Source: Nostocales cyanobacterium LEGE 12452 (GTDB lineage: Bacteria > Cyanobacteriota > Cyanobacteriia > Cyanobacteriales > Nostocaceae). From it: a DNA stretch of 47,538 bases. The stretch covers positions 1 to 47,538 of the forward strand of contig JADEXV010000026.1 in the NCBI GenBank assembly GCA_015206945.1, given 5' to 3'. The notes below the pieces were generated by a model. It had not been told where the DNA came from and searched no databases. It saw nothing but the letters and a program-made list of their open reading frames with translations. The first letter of the stretch is position 1, and each line of letters begins with the position of its first letter. Positions 15,345 through 23,796 of the stretch are shown piece after piece. Made by a program: the position numbers and the translations under genes.

Positions 15345-18300
15345 AGCCCTGTAGCTGTAAATCCTGCCCAGTAAAATGCTGCTGCAAAAGGGTGAGGTTT
15401 ACGCTTGCAGGTTCTTTTTAATATCGCTCTTGCAACTGGACGCTTTTCTTCTGGGAGTTGAGCAAAAATTTCTTCTATTTGTGGCTGATATTTAATTAAT
15501 AGTGCTTCAAATTCCTCTGTAGTTAAATTTCGCAACCACTGTTGTGCTTGATTAAGTGCTAAGGAGACACTATTTATTTTTTGCAGGTTTTCATAAAATT
15601 TCATCATCAAAAATGCTGTAGATAAATCGCTGACAGTCCACAAACTACTAACTACAGCTCGACTACCAGCTAACAGAAAACCGCTAGGTAAACCAATATA
15701 TTCATCGCTGATATTTCTATAATCAATCAACCCAGTTTCGCAAGCGGAAAGGGTGACCAGGCGACATTTTTCTAATTGCAGAGCCAAGATTTTATCTAGG
15801 GTAAGACATTTTTCTAAATCGTGGGTTTCTCCTGCTCGCACATTTAAGTAACGTTCGGAGTCTGCTTTTGTTGGTGTGTCTGCGGTGGGTGCATTTGCTA
15901 AAATTAGGGCTGATTTACCAGCGTTTGTTAAGTCAAAATACCCGTGACAGCTAAAGTGGGCGCAGTGGTAAGTATTTAAGTCAGAATTATTAATTGCGGT
16001 GAGTGTCGCATCTGTTCTTTTCAGGACGTTGGCAGTATTAAAGTAGCTTTGAATAACTTGTACTTCTAAATCTGTATAGTTTAGATCGCCTGTAGGGTTT
16101 TGAATCGCAAACAGGGATTGAAAATCAGGACGTTTGCGCTGTTGTACCTGTTGCAGTAGTTGACAACTGGGTGCATAGCTGACACCACCAGCAAATAAAT
16201 CTAGAAGACAAGACGAACTTTCAGAATTTGTGGCTGGTTTTTCTCCATTGCTCCCTGCTCCCTGCTCCCTGCTCCCCTGCTTTTTCACTGGCAGCGCATG
16301 AAGGGGGAATAAGTGCAAGTACCTATGGGGAATTAGGATGAGTTGATTACAGTGCTTTGGTATCTGGGTTAAGATTTCATCAATGTGCAGAATTGCGGCT
16401 AATTCTTGGAGTGATGCTCCTAAATTATTAAGCCATTGGTCTTTTTGAGTGTAGTAGTTTTGTAAATATTGATTTACCCAATCATACAAAGCTTTTTGGT
16501 CTTCTGGTTGGGATTGCCAAACTGTTACCTCTCTTTGTTTTGTGACAATAAACGCCAATATCTTATCATTCAGAATATACCACTCAATAATGACTGTATT
16601 CTCATTCAAAGTAGCCTGGAATGAATTAAAGTTGAAACCATAACCAACAGGTAAATATTCGTTTTGTAATTCATTACGCTGTCGGCGCAATTCTTGGAGA
16701 TATTTTGCTAAGACTTGGGGATTTTCTGCTTTGCCATTTTGAATTTGATATTGTCCTACGGCTATTTCATCCCTATAGTTTTCTAATTGAGTGAATACTT
16801 CTGGAGGGAAGATAGTTTTAGAGTCACGTTCAAGAATTTGTTCAACTAAATTGCGGGTTTTACTACGTTCAACATATTCAATTGCTTCTGTAGTCTTATT
16901 TAATTGCAAGCAAACTTGTATCATGCAGTTATAAACTCCGTTAAAACGTTCCGCCTGTTTGCGTTTGCTTTCGTCTCCAGATACTATTTCTGATCGCAAA
17001 GATTCTATGGTGACAATGGCAGAATTAAAAGTATTGTATGCTACATTCAACTGGTTTGCGTCTTGATAAGTAATTCCCAATCCCCACAAAGTTTCTGCAT
17101 AGTCTTGAGGGAAAGCTTCCTTGGTTCTGACAATTAAAGCCTCAGTATAAGCAGCGATCGCCTGTTCAACATTCTCTGCTTTGTCTCCTTTGATTCTATC
17201 TCTGTAGGCAATGGCGAGATTATTTTGCGTTGCTGCCCAATCTTGAGGGAAAGCTTCCTGGGTTCTGACAGTTAAAGCCGCAGTATAAGCAGCGATCGCC
17301 TTTTCTAAATTGTCAACTCTATCCCCTCTAACTCTGTCATAGTAAGCAAGAGCCAAATTATTTTGTGTCATTGCCCATTCATAAGGAAATGTGTCAAAAC
17401 TTCTTACTTTCAATGCTTCTGCATAAGTAGCGATCGCCTTTTCCAAATTATCAAACTTATAACCTCCGAGTATATCTGAGTCAGAATAAGCATTAGCCAA
17501 ATTATTTTGTGTCATTGCCCATTCATAGGGAAATGAGTCAAAAGTATAAACTTTCAAAGCTTCTATGTAAGCAGTGATCGCCTTTTCTAAATTGTCAACT
17601 CTATTCCCTCTTATTCTGTCACTGTAAGCAAGAGCGAGATTATTTTGTACCATTGCCCAATCTTTAGGAAAAGCGTTAAAAGTCAATACTTTCAATGCCT
17701 CTTGACAAACAGCAATTGACTTTTCTAAATTGTCAGCTTTATCTCCTCTTATTCTCTCGCGGTAACTAGCAGCGAGATTATTTTGTGTATCTGCCCATTG
17801 ATAGGAAAAAGCGTTAAAATTGTAAACTTTCAATGCTTCTTGGCAAACAGCAATTGACTTTTCTAAATTGCCAGCTTTATCCCCTCTGATTCTTTCACGG
17901 TAAACATTAGAGAGGTTATGTTGTGTCATTGCCCATTCATAGGGAAATGCGTCAAAAGTATAAACTTTCAATGCTTCTTGGCAAACAGCAATTGACTTTT
18001 CTAAATTGTCAGCTTTATCCCCTCTTATTCTTTCACAGTAGGAATTAGCGAGATTATTTTGTGTTCTTGCCCATTCATAGGGAAATGCGTCAAAAGTATA
18101 AACTTTCAATGCTTCATTGTAAGCAATGATCGCTTTTTCTAAATTGTTAGCTTTATCCCCTTTAATTCTGTAAAAGTAAGCAATAGCAAGATTATTCTGC
18201 GTGTCCGCGAAATATTGGGGAAATTTCTCAAAAGTTCTCACTTTTAGGGCTTTTTGACAACTTGTGATCGCCTTTTCTAAATTGTCAGCTTTATTTCCTC

Positions 18301-19234
18301 TAATTCTTTCAATGTAAACAGCAGCGAAATTATTTTGTATTATTGCCCATTCATAGGGAAATACGTCAAAAGTATAGACTTTCAATGCTTCATTGTAAGC
18401 AATGATCGCTTTTTCTAAATTGTTAGCTTTATCGCCTTTAATTCCTTTACGGTAAGCTTCACCAAGATTATTTTGTGTTCTTGCCCATTCATAGGGAAAA
18501 GCGTCAAAAGTATAAACTTTCAGAGCATTTTGGTAACAAGTGATCACCACATCTAAATTCTCAGTCCTTTCCCCTCTGATTCTTTCACTGTAAGCTACAC
18601 CAAGATTATTTTGCGTCATTGCCCATTTATAGGGAAAAGCTTGCTGGGTGTAGACTGTTAGCGCGACTTCATAGCCAGTAATGGCAATTTCCACATTATT
18701 AGCTTTGTTACCCAAGGGGAATTGCCGAATTAGATTACTAAATGCGACAATATCTGCTGTTAGGTATTCCACCCTATCTGCTTGCGCTTCCCTTAGTATA
18801 TTTGTCCCCGACTGGCGCAATATTTCTGCTAACACCTCGTCGAGTTTGTCTGTATTCTTTGCCAGCAACGAGTAAACTACCTGCGCGTCACCTTCACTGT
18901 CTACAGTTGCTTGTAGTATCTCCATCAAGAATTGAAAATATGCCTGTATCTCCTCCTCACTAAGAGATTGTAAATCTACTGTAGTATCTAGATTCAACTT
19001 TTCCCTTAATTGCATTGCCAAACCTTGCAACCAATTAGCTGTCTTCTCATCTCCGTGTTGGGAACACATCTGTGCTACTTCTTCTACCTTCTGCACAAAG
19101 CCAGCATCAAGTAACTCTTGGTTTGCTGCCAAAATCTCTGATTCTTCACCACTGGGGGAATCTAACAGGCTGCGAATAAGGTTGAGATAAACTTGCTGAC
19201 GCTGTTCGTTCATAAGTAAAGGCGTGAGACGCAA
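15341..19234 (-). CDS. TPR-CHAT caspase-like protein
   Basis: A 1297-residue protein: N-terminal helical region (about 1-180), roughly twelve 50-residue repeats of the form NNLAxAYxxRIxGDKxxNLEKAI.AY.EALKVxTFxxFPYEWAxTQ (about 185-790; TPR-type), a linker, and a C-terminal CHAT domain. The catalytic dyad of caspase-like CHAT proteases is visible as H1097 (FSCHGYFD) and C1165 (LSACETGL). TPR-CHAT proteins act in type III-E and other defence systems as proteases switched by a sensor; here the TPR array is probably the sensor or partner-binding part. A short-sequence repeat encodes a low-complexity stretch GSREQGAGS near residue 983. Repeats are about 150 bp in DNA and very alike, so copy number may vary. 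Confidence 0.85.
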   Translation of the reverse strand: MRLTPLLMNEQRQQVYLNLIRSLLDSPSGEESEILAANQELLDAGFVQKVEEVAQMCSQHGDEKTANWLQGLAMQLREKLNLDTTVDLQSLSEEEIQAYFQFLMEILQATVDSEGDAQVVYSLLAKNTDKLDEVLAEILRQSGTNILREAQADRVEYLTADIVAFSNLIRQFPLGNKANNVEIAITGYEVALTVYTQQAFPYKWAMTQNNLGVAYSERIRGERTENLDVVITCYQNALKVYTFDAFPYEWARTQNNLGEAYRKGIKGDKANNLEKAIIAYNEALKVYTFDVFPYEWAIIQNNFAAVYIERIRGNKADNLEKAITSCQKALKVRTFEKFPQYFADTQNNLAIAYFYRIKGDKANNLEKAIIAYNEALKVYTFDAFPYEWARTQNNLANSYCERIRGDKADNLEKSIAVCQEALKVYTFDAFPYEWAMTQHNLSNVYRERIRGDKAGNLEKSIAVCQEALKVYNFNAFSYQWADTQNNLAASYRERIRGDKADNLEKSIAVCQEALKVLTFNAFPKDWAMVQNNLALAYSDRIRGNRVDNLEKAITAYIEALKVYTFDSFPYEWAMTQNNLANAYSDSDILGGYKFDNLEKAIATYAEALKVRSFDTFPYEWAMTQNNLALAYYDRVRGDRVDNLEKAIAAYTAALTVRTQEAFPQDWAATQNNLAIAYRDRIKGDKAENVEQAIAAYTEALIVRTKEAFPQDYAETLWGLGITYQDANQLNVAYNTFNSAIVTIESLRSEIVSGDESKRKQAERFNGVYNCMIQVCLQLNKTTEAIEYVERSKTRNLVEQILERDSKTIFPPEVFTQLENYRDEIAVGQYQIQNGKAENPQVLAKYLQELRRQRNELQNEYLPVGYGFNFNSFQATLNENTVIIEWYILNDKILAFIVTKQREVTVWQSQPEDQKALYDWVNQYLQNYYTQKDQWLNNLGASLQELAAILHIDEILTQIPKHCNQLILIPHRYLHLFPLHALPVKKQGSREQGAGSNGEKPATNSESSSCLLDLFAGGVSYAPSCQLLQQVQQRKRPDFQSLFAIQNPTGDLNYTDLEVQVIQSYFNTANVLKRTDATLTAINNSDLNTYHCAHFSCHGYFDLTNAGKSALILANAPTADTPTKADSERYLNVRAGETHDLEKCLTLDKILALQLEKCRLVTLSACETGLIDYRNISDEYIGLPSGFLLAGSRAVVSSLWTVSDLSTAFLMMKFYENLQKINSVSLALNQAQQWLRNLTTEEFEALLIKYQPQIEEIFAQLPEEKRPVARAILKRTCKRKPHPFAAAFYWAGFTATGL
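16250..16280. repeat. Short tandem repeat inside the CHAT gene
   Basis: Four near copies of the heptamer CTCCCTG (last one CTCCCCTG). The same short repeat occurs between genes at 23913-23930 and about 38268-38326. Here it is in frame in the linker just before the CHAT fold and adds Gly/Gln/Arg/Glu-rich residues. Confidence 0.75.
17100..18660. repeat. About 150-bp coding tandem repeats (TPR array)
   Basis: Units containing 'attattttgtgtcattgccc' and 'gccttttctaaattgtcag' recur every 150 bp or so (one unit is 156 bp). The DNA identity between neighbours is high, indicating recent expansion or gene conversion. Confidence 0.85.
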
Positions 19235-19373
19235 CTAGATCATCAGAATAATTCAACATTAACGCTCTAAATTCCAGAAAAGTGGAGAATTTCATCACTG
19301 ATGTTGCGTTTTTGAGGACGAGCGATAATCCCCCTATTGCCCAGTGGCAATTTCACTTAACAGCAGGATGCGT

Positions 19374-19398
19374 TGGCGTAGCCCGTAGTAGGCATCGC
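19374..19398. repeat. Dispersed repeat copy
   Basis: A short GC-rich string (gttggcgtagcccgtagtag then catcgc) related to the one at about 14868-14892. The surrounding 19235-19442 interval upstream of the CHAT gene shows no gene. Confidence 0.5.
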
Positions 19399-19442
19399 TA
19401 ATTGTTGATGAGTGCGATCGCTCAACTCCCAACGCCCTAAAA

Positions 19443-19703
19443 TCACACCACTTCAACGCTAGAAACTACCTTGCCATCGTCATCATTGGGTAAATATTCC
19501 AAAAGCTCCCCAGGTTGACAATCCAAAGCCTTACAAATGCCGTTTAACCTTTCTGGGGCTAATCGTGGCATTTCGTCAACCTTACGCAGTCTGTACACTG
19601 AATTTTCAGTTATTCCTAAAGCCTCAGCTAAATCCTTGTTCCTGACTCGCTTTCGCGCCATCACTTCATTTAATTTCCAGCGAATCACTTTATCCATAGG
19701 CAT
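19443..19703 (-). CDS. XRE-family (Cro/C1-type) regulator
   Basis: An 86-residue protein with a helix-turn-helix at about residues 12-66: KLNEVMARKRVRNKDLAEAL, then GITENSVYRLRKVDEMPRLA, ending in a CKALDCQPGELLEYLP motif typical of Cro/C1-type and YozG-like regulators. It starts with an ATG pair (M1 and M3). Upstream, within 19730-19840, lie an inverted repeat and several ATCTAC motifs, a probable operator region. It may repress its own gene and the divergent gene at 19924, or cargo genes such as the downstream CHAT gene on the same strand (inference). Confidence 0.85.
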   Translation of the reverse strand: MPMDKVIRWKLNEVMARKRVRNKDLAEALGITENSVYRLRKVDEMPRLAPERLNGICKALDCQPGELLEYLPNDDDGKVVSSVEVV

Positions 19704-19732
19704 ATTACTACATCCCCAGTTTAGTAGCTGTT

Positions 19733-19838
19733 AGATGTAGATTTCTCTACTTGTCAGTATCTAAGCTTACAAGTAGACTTATAACACTCTGATTTTTATA
19801 AATCTACACTTGACGCATATCTACGCGTCACGTAGATT
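19733..19838. promoter_or_regulatory. Operator-like cluster upstream of the XRE gene
   Basis: An inverted repeat TCTACTTGT (19746-19754) / ACAAGTAGA (19769-19777), flanked by further ATCTAC or GTAGAT motifs (gatgtagatt near 19733, aatctacact at 19800, atatctacgc at 19818, cgtagatta at 19831). TGACGC / GCGTCA arms also pair around 19811-19829. The repeated half-site suits an XRE dimer. Confidence 0.5.
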
Positions 19839-19852
19839 AAGTTATAGAAAAA

Positions 19853-19896
19853 ACAAAAGCGATCGCTCTCCGGGAAGAGTCTGCGATCGCCTTTTG
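19853..19896. terminator. HIP1-containing inverted repeat
   Basis: ACAAAAGCGATCGC and GCGATCGCCTTTTGT form a 14-bp stem with one bulged base around a 15-nt loop, ending in TTTTGT. Position just before the gene at 19924 means it could be an attenuator-like terminator in that gene's leader or simply a paired HIP1 element. Confidence 0.45.
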
Positions 19897-19923
19897 TGCA
19901 ACCCCATTGATGAGGTCATTCAC

Positions 19924-20226
19924 ATGATTACACAAGAAGTATTTGACAACCAAACTTTGGCACAATCCGAATTCGAGGAATACGTTGAGGAGTTAGCTGA
20001 TGCAGTAGCACCAGAAATTGAAATCGACTCAGTGCCAGATGATCTTGGAGAAATGTACCGAGTTTGGTATGGTTCTCAGCTTCTCGGAACTTTTTATCAA
20101 AATTTTGAGGGCAAATGGGTAGCACAACCCTGTAATAGAGATGAAAGACCTTGTTGTAACACTCCTGAGTTAGCACAGATTTTCATCGTCGCTGTCAACG
20201 GTTTGCTAGTAGCAGATGTAGCCTAA
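19924..20226 (+). CDS. Unknown 100-aa protein in the CAST
   Basis: An acidic protein starting MITQEVFDNQTLAQSEFEEY with a central RVWYGSQLLGTFYQNFEGKW stretch that looks like a small beta sheet, and a pair of cysteines (CC) near residue 78. I choose the ATG at 19924 because an upstream extension to 19810 would encode a basic, repeat-derived tail through the HIP1 hairpin. No family recognised. It is divergent from the XRE gene across the operator-like cluster and converges on tniQ with a strong terminator between, so XRE control is plausible. Confidence 0.65.
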   Translation: MITQEVFDNQTLAQSEFEEYVEELADAVAPEIEIDSVPDDLGEMYRVWYGSQLLGTFYQNFEGKWVAQPCNRDERPCCNTPELAQIFIVAVNGLLVADVA

Positions 20227-20258
20227 TAACTTTCATCCATTAATTTTCCATTACCTGG

Positions 20259-20287
20259 AGACGTGAACTTAATCACGTCTTTTTCTT
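20259..20287 (+). terminator. Rho-independent terminator
   Basis: Perfect 8-bp stem AGACGTGA (20259-20266) / TCACGTCT (20273-20280), 6-base loop, then TTTTCTT. It ends the plus-strand gene at 19924 and separates it from the converging tniQ. Confidence 0.85.
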
Positions 20288-20302
20288 ATTTGGAGTTTTT
20301 TG

Positions 20303-20857
20303 TCAATAGTGCTTCTGACGCTTCACCATTTTTGCAAAAGGCAAGGAACAATGAGCGCATTCTCTTTGCACCCAATTGGAAGGAATTAGGAAGGGTGTTT
20401 CACAGTTAGTGCATTTTGTTAACAAACCCAACTGGTGGCGATCGCACTTGATTTTCTCCTTAAACTGCCACTCAATGCGGTGACAAGGAACTTCTGCATA
20501 GCAAGCACCACATAACCGAATTGGTCTAGGTTTCATAGTTACACCCTTTGGTGGCAGCATCTCATATAACCTCTCGATCTGCACACCAATTACCTTACTC
20601 AAAGCTTTTAATTCCTCAAGACTCGGAAAGGGATTGAAATAAAGCTTCTCCCATCGCGTTGTGATAGCACCAAGACCAGTAATTTTTCCTAAAGAATATC
20701 CTGAAGGAAGACTGTTAGCCTTAAATCGGCGCAAGCGTCCTAGATAATGACTGATGCTTTCATTTGGGTATGGCTCAACATAGCCCAACCTTGGCAGAAT
20801 GTCATAATCTTCATTTATTGCTATTTCTGTTTTCTGGGGGAATGTATTTTCTGCCAT
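20303..20857 (-). CDS. tniQ: TniQ, short V-K type
   Basis: Bridges the target complex (Cas12k with tracrRNA) and the TnsC filament. The 184-aa length is typical of V-K TniQ, much shorter than TnsD or type I-F TniQ. The N-terminal TniQ motif EPYPNESISHYLGRLRR is at about 28-44. Two zinc-binding groups follow: C116xxC119 with CH125-126 and C138/H141, and C149xxC152 with C167xxC170. It overlaps tnsC by 47 bp in another frame, which suggests translational coupling; the last codons of tnsC contain its ribosome site. Confidence 0.95.
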   Translation of the reverse strand: MAENTFPQKTEIAINEDYDILPRLGYVEPYPNESISHYLGRLRRFKANSLPSGYSLGKITGLGAITTRWEKLYFNPFPSLEELKALSKVIGVQIERLYEMLPPKGVTMKPRPIRLCGACYAEVPCHRIEWQFKEKIKCDRHQLGLLTKCTNCETPFLIPSNWVQRECAHCSLPFAKMVKRQKHY

Positions 20858-21665
20858 ACCGACTAGCGATTTTTTCTAAAATGCCTTGATCAACTTTGCC
20901 AAAGCCATTCTTGAGTGAATGTAAAACTGCCTTAGTGAGTATTTTTACTAGCAGTCCTATTCGCGCACCTGTACTTTCAGCTAGAATCTCGAATATAGGA
21001 CTGCAAAATAAATTAGAAGCTTCAGGCAGAGCCAGAATATCGAATTCAATTGTACTTAGTGTTTTCTTAAAATCATCGTATTCTAGGCGGTCAAACTCAT
21101 ACAGTGTTGGAAAGCTAGTCAACAAATCAAAATCGGCCAAGATTTTATCTAGCTCCTGTCCTCCAACTAAGACGACAGGAACATGACATTCGTCAAAAAG
21201 TTGCTTGAGGTCTAGCAGTGCTTCTCTTTGGAGATTTTCAGCATTGTCAATAATGACCTGTTCTATCCCAAATAATTCAAGACTACCAGCCAATCTTGGA
21301 CGTAAATCTACCCGCTTACCTGTTGGTGCTGCGTGGTTAATATCCTTAAGAATTTGCGAAAATAGACGTTTGGAACTTGATGCTGACCAAGCTCTGACAT
21401 ACGAAAGTTTTTTCCTATCCTCTTCCCGATAGTGACGAGACGCTCGACTTTTCCCCACATCTCTGGGGCCAATTACTCGACCGCATTGTTTCAGTATCCG
21501 CAACTCATCTAACCATCTGAAATATTCTGAAGCACGATCAGTTGGTATGAAGCAATTATTGAATATCTCTTCAACTTCAACAACTTTAGCAAGTTGAGCA
21601 TTTAAATCTAGCTCAGGAGCTAAGGCTTCAACCGAGGACTGAATAGCAAGTTGCGATCGCGCCAT
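20811..21665 (-). CDS. tnsC: TnsC, AAA+ regulator
   Basis: AAA+ ATPase that polymerises on target DNA and passes the target signal to TnsB. The 284-aa protein has Walker A GPRDVGKS at 66-73 and Walker B VIIDNAE at 137-143. A GGQEL sensor-1-like segment is near 168. The length matches V-K TnsC (about 275-280 aa) and lacks the long tails of Tn7 TnsC. It starts 3 bases after the tnsB stop and overlaps tniQ, forming a compact tnsB-tnsC-tniQ operon. Confidence 0.96.
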   Translation of the reverse strand: MARSQLAIQSSVEALAPELDLNAQLAKVVEVEEIFNNCFIPTDRASEYFRWLDELRILKQCGRVIGPRDVGKSRASRHYREEDRKKLSYVRAWSASSSKRLFSQILKDINHAAPTGKRVDLRPRLAGSLELFGIEQVIIDNAENLQREALLDLKQLFDECHVPVVLVGGQELDKILADFDLLTSFPTLYEFDRLEYDDFKKTLSTIEFDILALPEASNLFCSPIFEILAESTGARIGLLVKILTKAVLHSLKNGFGKVDQGILEKIASRYGRKYIPPENRNSNK

Positions 21666-21668
21666 AAA

Positions 21669-23543
21669 TTACCAAATCTTCTTCAAATGTTGTTTACGGT
21701 TAGGGACAAGCAGCTTGTGTCTCTCCTGCTCTTGAGTGTCAACTTGACCAGATAGTTCTGGTTGCAATTCTGTTGTCTGAAGCTGTATTTCTTCCCTTGA
21801 AACTCTCTCTGGCAAGAGTTCCAGTTTTTCATCTCTCTTTGAAGAAACATTAGCTCTACTTTTCCTCAGTTCAACAACATTTGAGGTTTTCTTGGAAGCT
21901 GAACGTAGACGCTTTTGTTCTGAGCGTCTTTTTTCCTTTTTGTCTTCTTTACGTTCCTCTACAAGTTCCTTCCGTTTACCTAATGCTAATAAGGCATCAT
22001 AGTTAAAATGCTCCTTACGAGCTTGACTTCGCTCTTTATTCAAGGCTTTCAATTCTTCTATACTCAAATCATGGGTATCCATGTTCACGGCATGAGCATA
22101 GCCCAAAAAATCTTCTAAATTATCATTGGTTTCGCAACTGTAGATATATAAAGTCAGGATATGGTCTGGATCATATCTAAGCGTTACAAATTCACCTCTA
22201 TATGCATTGAGTGATTCTCCTCGATAAATCAGGTTCTCAAACTGTATAGATCCATGCGCTTGAACAACTCGTTGCGCTTCTTTCATCAAACAGATATCTA
22301 ATTCTCGCTCATCCAAAGGTTCAGGCAATTTTCCTCCCATTCCTGTAAACCAGCGCTCAAATCTTGTTTCGCGGGGATCTTTGGGATATGGTTCGTGGTT
22401 ATAAATATCACAAAAGAAACTAGCTAGGATCTTGTCTATATCTTGTATTGTCAAACACGCTTCTTTCTCTGCATTTTTAGGACGTTCCTGAACATTTGCC
22501 CCTGTATAACCAGGTAAATCTTTGAGAACTTGAGTATTAATAGTTTTAAAAATGCGTTCTACAATACCGCCTTCGGGAGGGCGATCGCGTAGTTCACACT
22601 GAAATCCTAGTTTTTTACCAATGGCTTTAAGATGTTTTGAGCGAAAATCTTTTCCACCATCAGTAAAAAAATATTGAAAAGGAGTCCCGTATATTTCCCA
22701 AACTTTATTTAACTTATAATCATCAGGGTAGTTTTTGGGCAAAATAGCGTGTCTTAAAGCTAAAGCCACCTCTGTAGAACCTGGTTGTTTGATCCATAAG
22801 CGGAAACCAACAATACAGCTTGAATAAGTATCCACAATAGTGGTTAGCCAAGGACGGTCAGACAATAAATTACCATCACTATCAACTATGCAAATATCCA
22901 GCTTAGTATGGTCGCATTGAATAATTTGGTTACTAAAGTCAGCCTTCAGTAGCTGTCCATCTAGTGTTACAACTGTCATCCAAGATCCTGAACCCGGATT
23001 TCTGACTTTTGTCTTCTGTTTCTGTTGTGCAATTAAAGGATCTAAAATCCTATAAACAGTAGCTTGATGAGGATAATCTCCTGCTTTGAGCTTAAGGTCA
23101 ACGATCGCGTGTCGCTTTACTTCGCGAACTATAGATGCTGGTGAAATTGGATGTTTGTTTTTAATACTTTTTTCATAAATTGCTTTGATAAATTTTTGCC
23201 AGTCTTCGCTGACTCGATGTTTTCCCTTATCTGAGCGTTGTACTCCTGCTGATTCTGATAACTTGTCATCATGGTATTGCTTCAGGAGACGTTCCACCTG
23301 GCGAGTAGAAACACCAAGAGTATTTGCAACAGCCTGCTTTCTCTGAGACTTAATTGTGCGATTCGGTGATTCAGCAAGCCACTGGATCAGATTAAATGTC
23401 AGTTTATGCCTATCTGATGTTTCCAGAATAATTTGGGATGGATCTACAACAAAATTACTCTTGTCAAGAAAAATAGCATCTGGAGCTTGCGTTAATTCTT
23501 CCGTGAATTCAAATTGTTTGTCTGCCATTGGAGTGAAAAACAC
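21669..23543 (-). CDS. tnsB: TnsB transposase (DDE)
   Basis: DDE transposase that binds the end repeats and joins the ends to target DNA. From the GTG at 23543 the product is 624 aa: N-terminal winged-helix DNA-binding domains (VANTLGVSTRQVERLLKQY at 72-90), then the retroviral-integrase-like core with D211 (IIQCDHTKLD), D295 (FTDGGKDF) and E329 (GGIVERIF), a mu-type beta barrel (GEFVTLRYDPDHI), and a charged C-terminal tail that in this family contacts TnsC. Residue spacing fits known V-K TnsB. An ATG at 23528 (MADKQFEF) is an equally good start. No tnsA is nearby, so only the 3' strand is expected to be cut. Confidence 0.96.
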   Translation of the reverse strand: MFFTPMADKQFEFTEELTQAPDAIFLDKSNFVVDPSQIILETSDRHKLTFNLIQWLAESPNRTIKSQRKQAVANTLGVSTRQVERLLKQYHDDKLSESAGVQRSDKGKHRVSEDWQKFIKAIYEKSIKNKHPISPASIVREVKRHAIVDLKLKAGDYPHQATVYRILDPLIAQQKQKTKVRNPGSGSWMTVVTLDGQLLKADFSNQIIQCDHTKLDICIVDSDGNLLSDRPWLTTIVDTYSSCIVGFRLWIKQPGSTEVALALRHAILPKNYPDDYKLNKVWEIYGTPFQYFFTDGGKDFRSKHLKAIGKKLGFQCELRDRPPEGGIVERIFKTINTQVLKDLPGYTGANVQERPKNAEKEACLTIQDIDKILASFFCDIYNHEPYPKDPRETRFERWFTGMGGKLPEPLDERELDICLMKEAQRVVQAHGSIQFENLIYRGESLNAYRGEFVTLRYDPDHILTLYIYSCETNDNLEDFLGYAHAVNMDTHDLSIEELKALNKERSQARKEHFNYDALLALGKRKELVEERKEDKKEKRRSEQKRLRSASKKTSNVVELRKSRANVSSKRDEKLELLPERVSREEIQLQTTELQPELSGQVDTQEQERHKLLVPNRKQHLKKIW

Positions 23544-23566
23544 TCATGAATAATTAAGGTACTAAT

Positions 23567-23796
23567 GTACCATTAATTTGCTAAGAATGCGACATACAAT
23601 TTGATAAATGCCTAAATCTTAACAAACGACATTTAATTTGAGAATCTAGGATTTACGACATAGAAAATGCGAATTAGACAAATCTATTTTTTATGTGAGT
23701 AAATAGTGTGTAATCTTTACAGGGTAAAGGTTTTAGCTATTTAAATGCGGTTGCGACACTATCTGCGAATTGCGACATCTAATTTGCGAATGTACA
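23567..23796 (-). repeat. CAST end, tnsB side, with about six TnsB-type repeats
   Basis: Read inward on the minus strand from TGTACA at 23796: TTCGCAAATTAGATGTCGC, then ATTCGCAGATAGTGTCGC (about 23754-23771), a gap, ATTCGCATTTTCTATGTCGT (23655-23674), TCTCAAATTAAATGTCGTT (23625-23643), TATCAAATTGTATGTCGC (23589-23606) and TAGCAAATTAATGGTAC (23567-23583). The innermost copy lies just upstream of tnsB, so TnsB may control its own promoter. Confidence 0.88.

Larger units (their letters stand above)
4506..23796. mobile_element. Type V-K CRISPR-associated transposon (CAST)
   Basis: A Tn7-like element of 19,291 bp bounded by inverted TGTACATTCGCAAATTA ends. It carries tnsB, tnsC, a short tniQ, cas12k, tracrRNA, a mini CRISPR array and a truncated homing repeat-spacer; there is no tnsA, as expected for V-K. 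The CRISPR-side end lies next to tRNA-Val, the layout seen in ShCAST-type elements where this end (the 'left end' there, from memory) is target-proximal. Cargo between cas12k and tniQ is a type I R-M operon, a TPR-CHAT protein and regulators. No 5-bp duplication is found: GTAGA precedes 4506, CCTTT follows 23796. Elements lacking TnsA move by copy-in or cointegrate formation, which may relate to the disturbed far junction. Confidence 0.96.

Noticed and set aside
19810-19923. Upstream extension of the 100-aa gene
   Set aside because: Encodes a repeat-derived basic tail through a hairpin; the ATG at 19924 is the better start.
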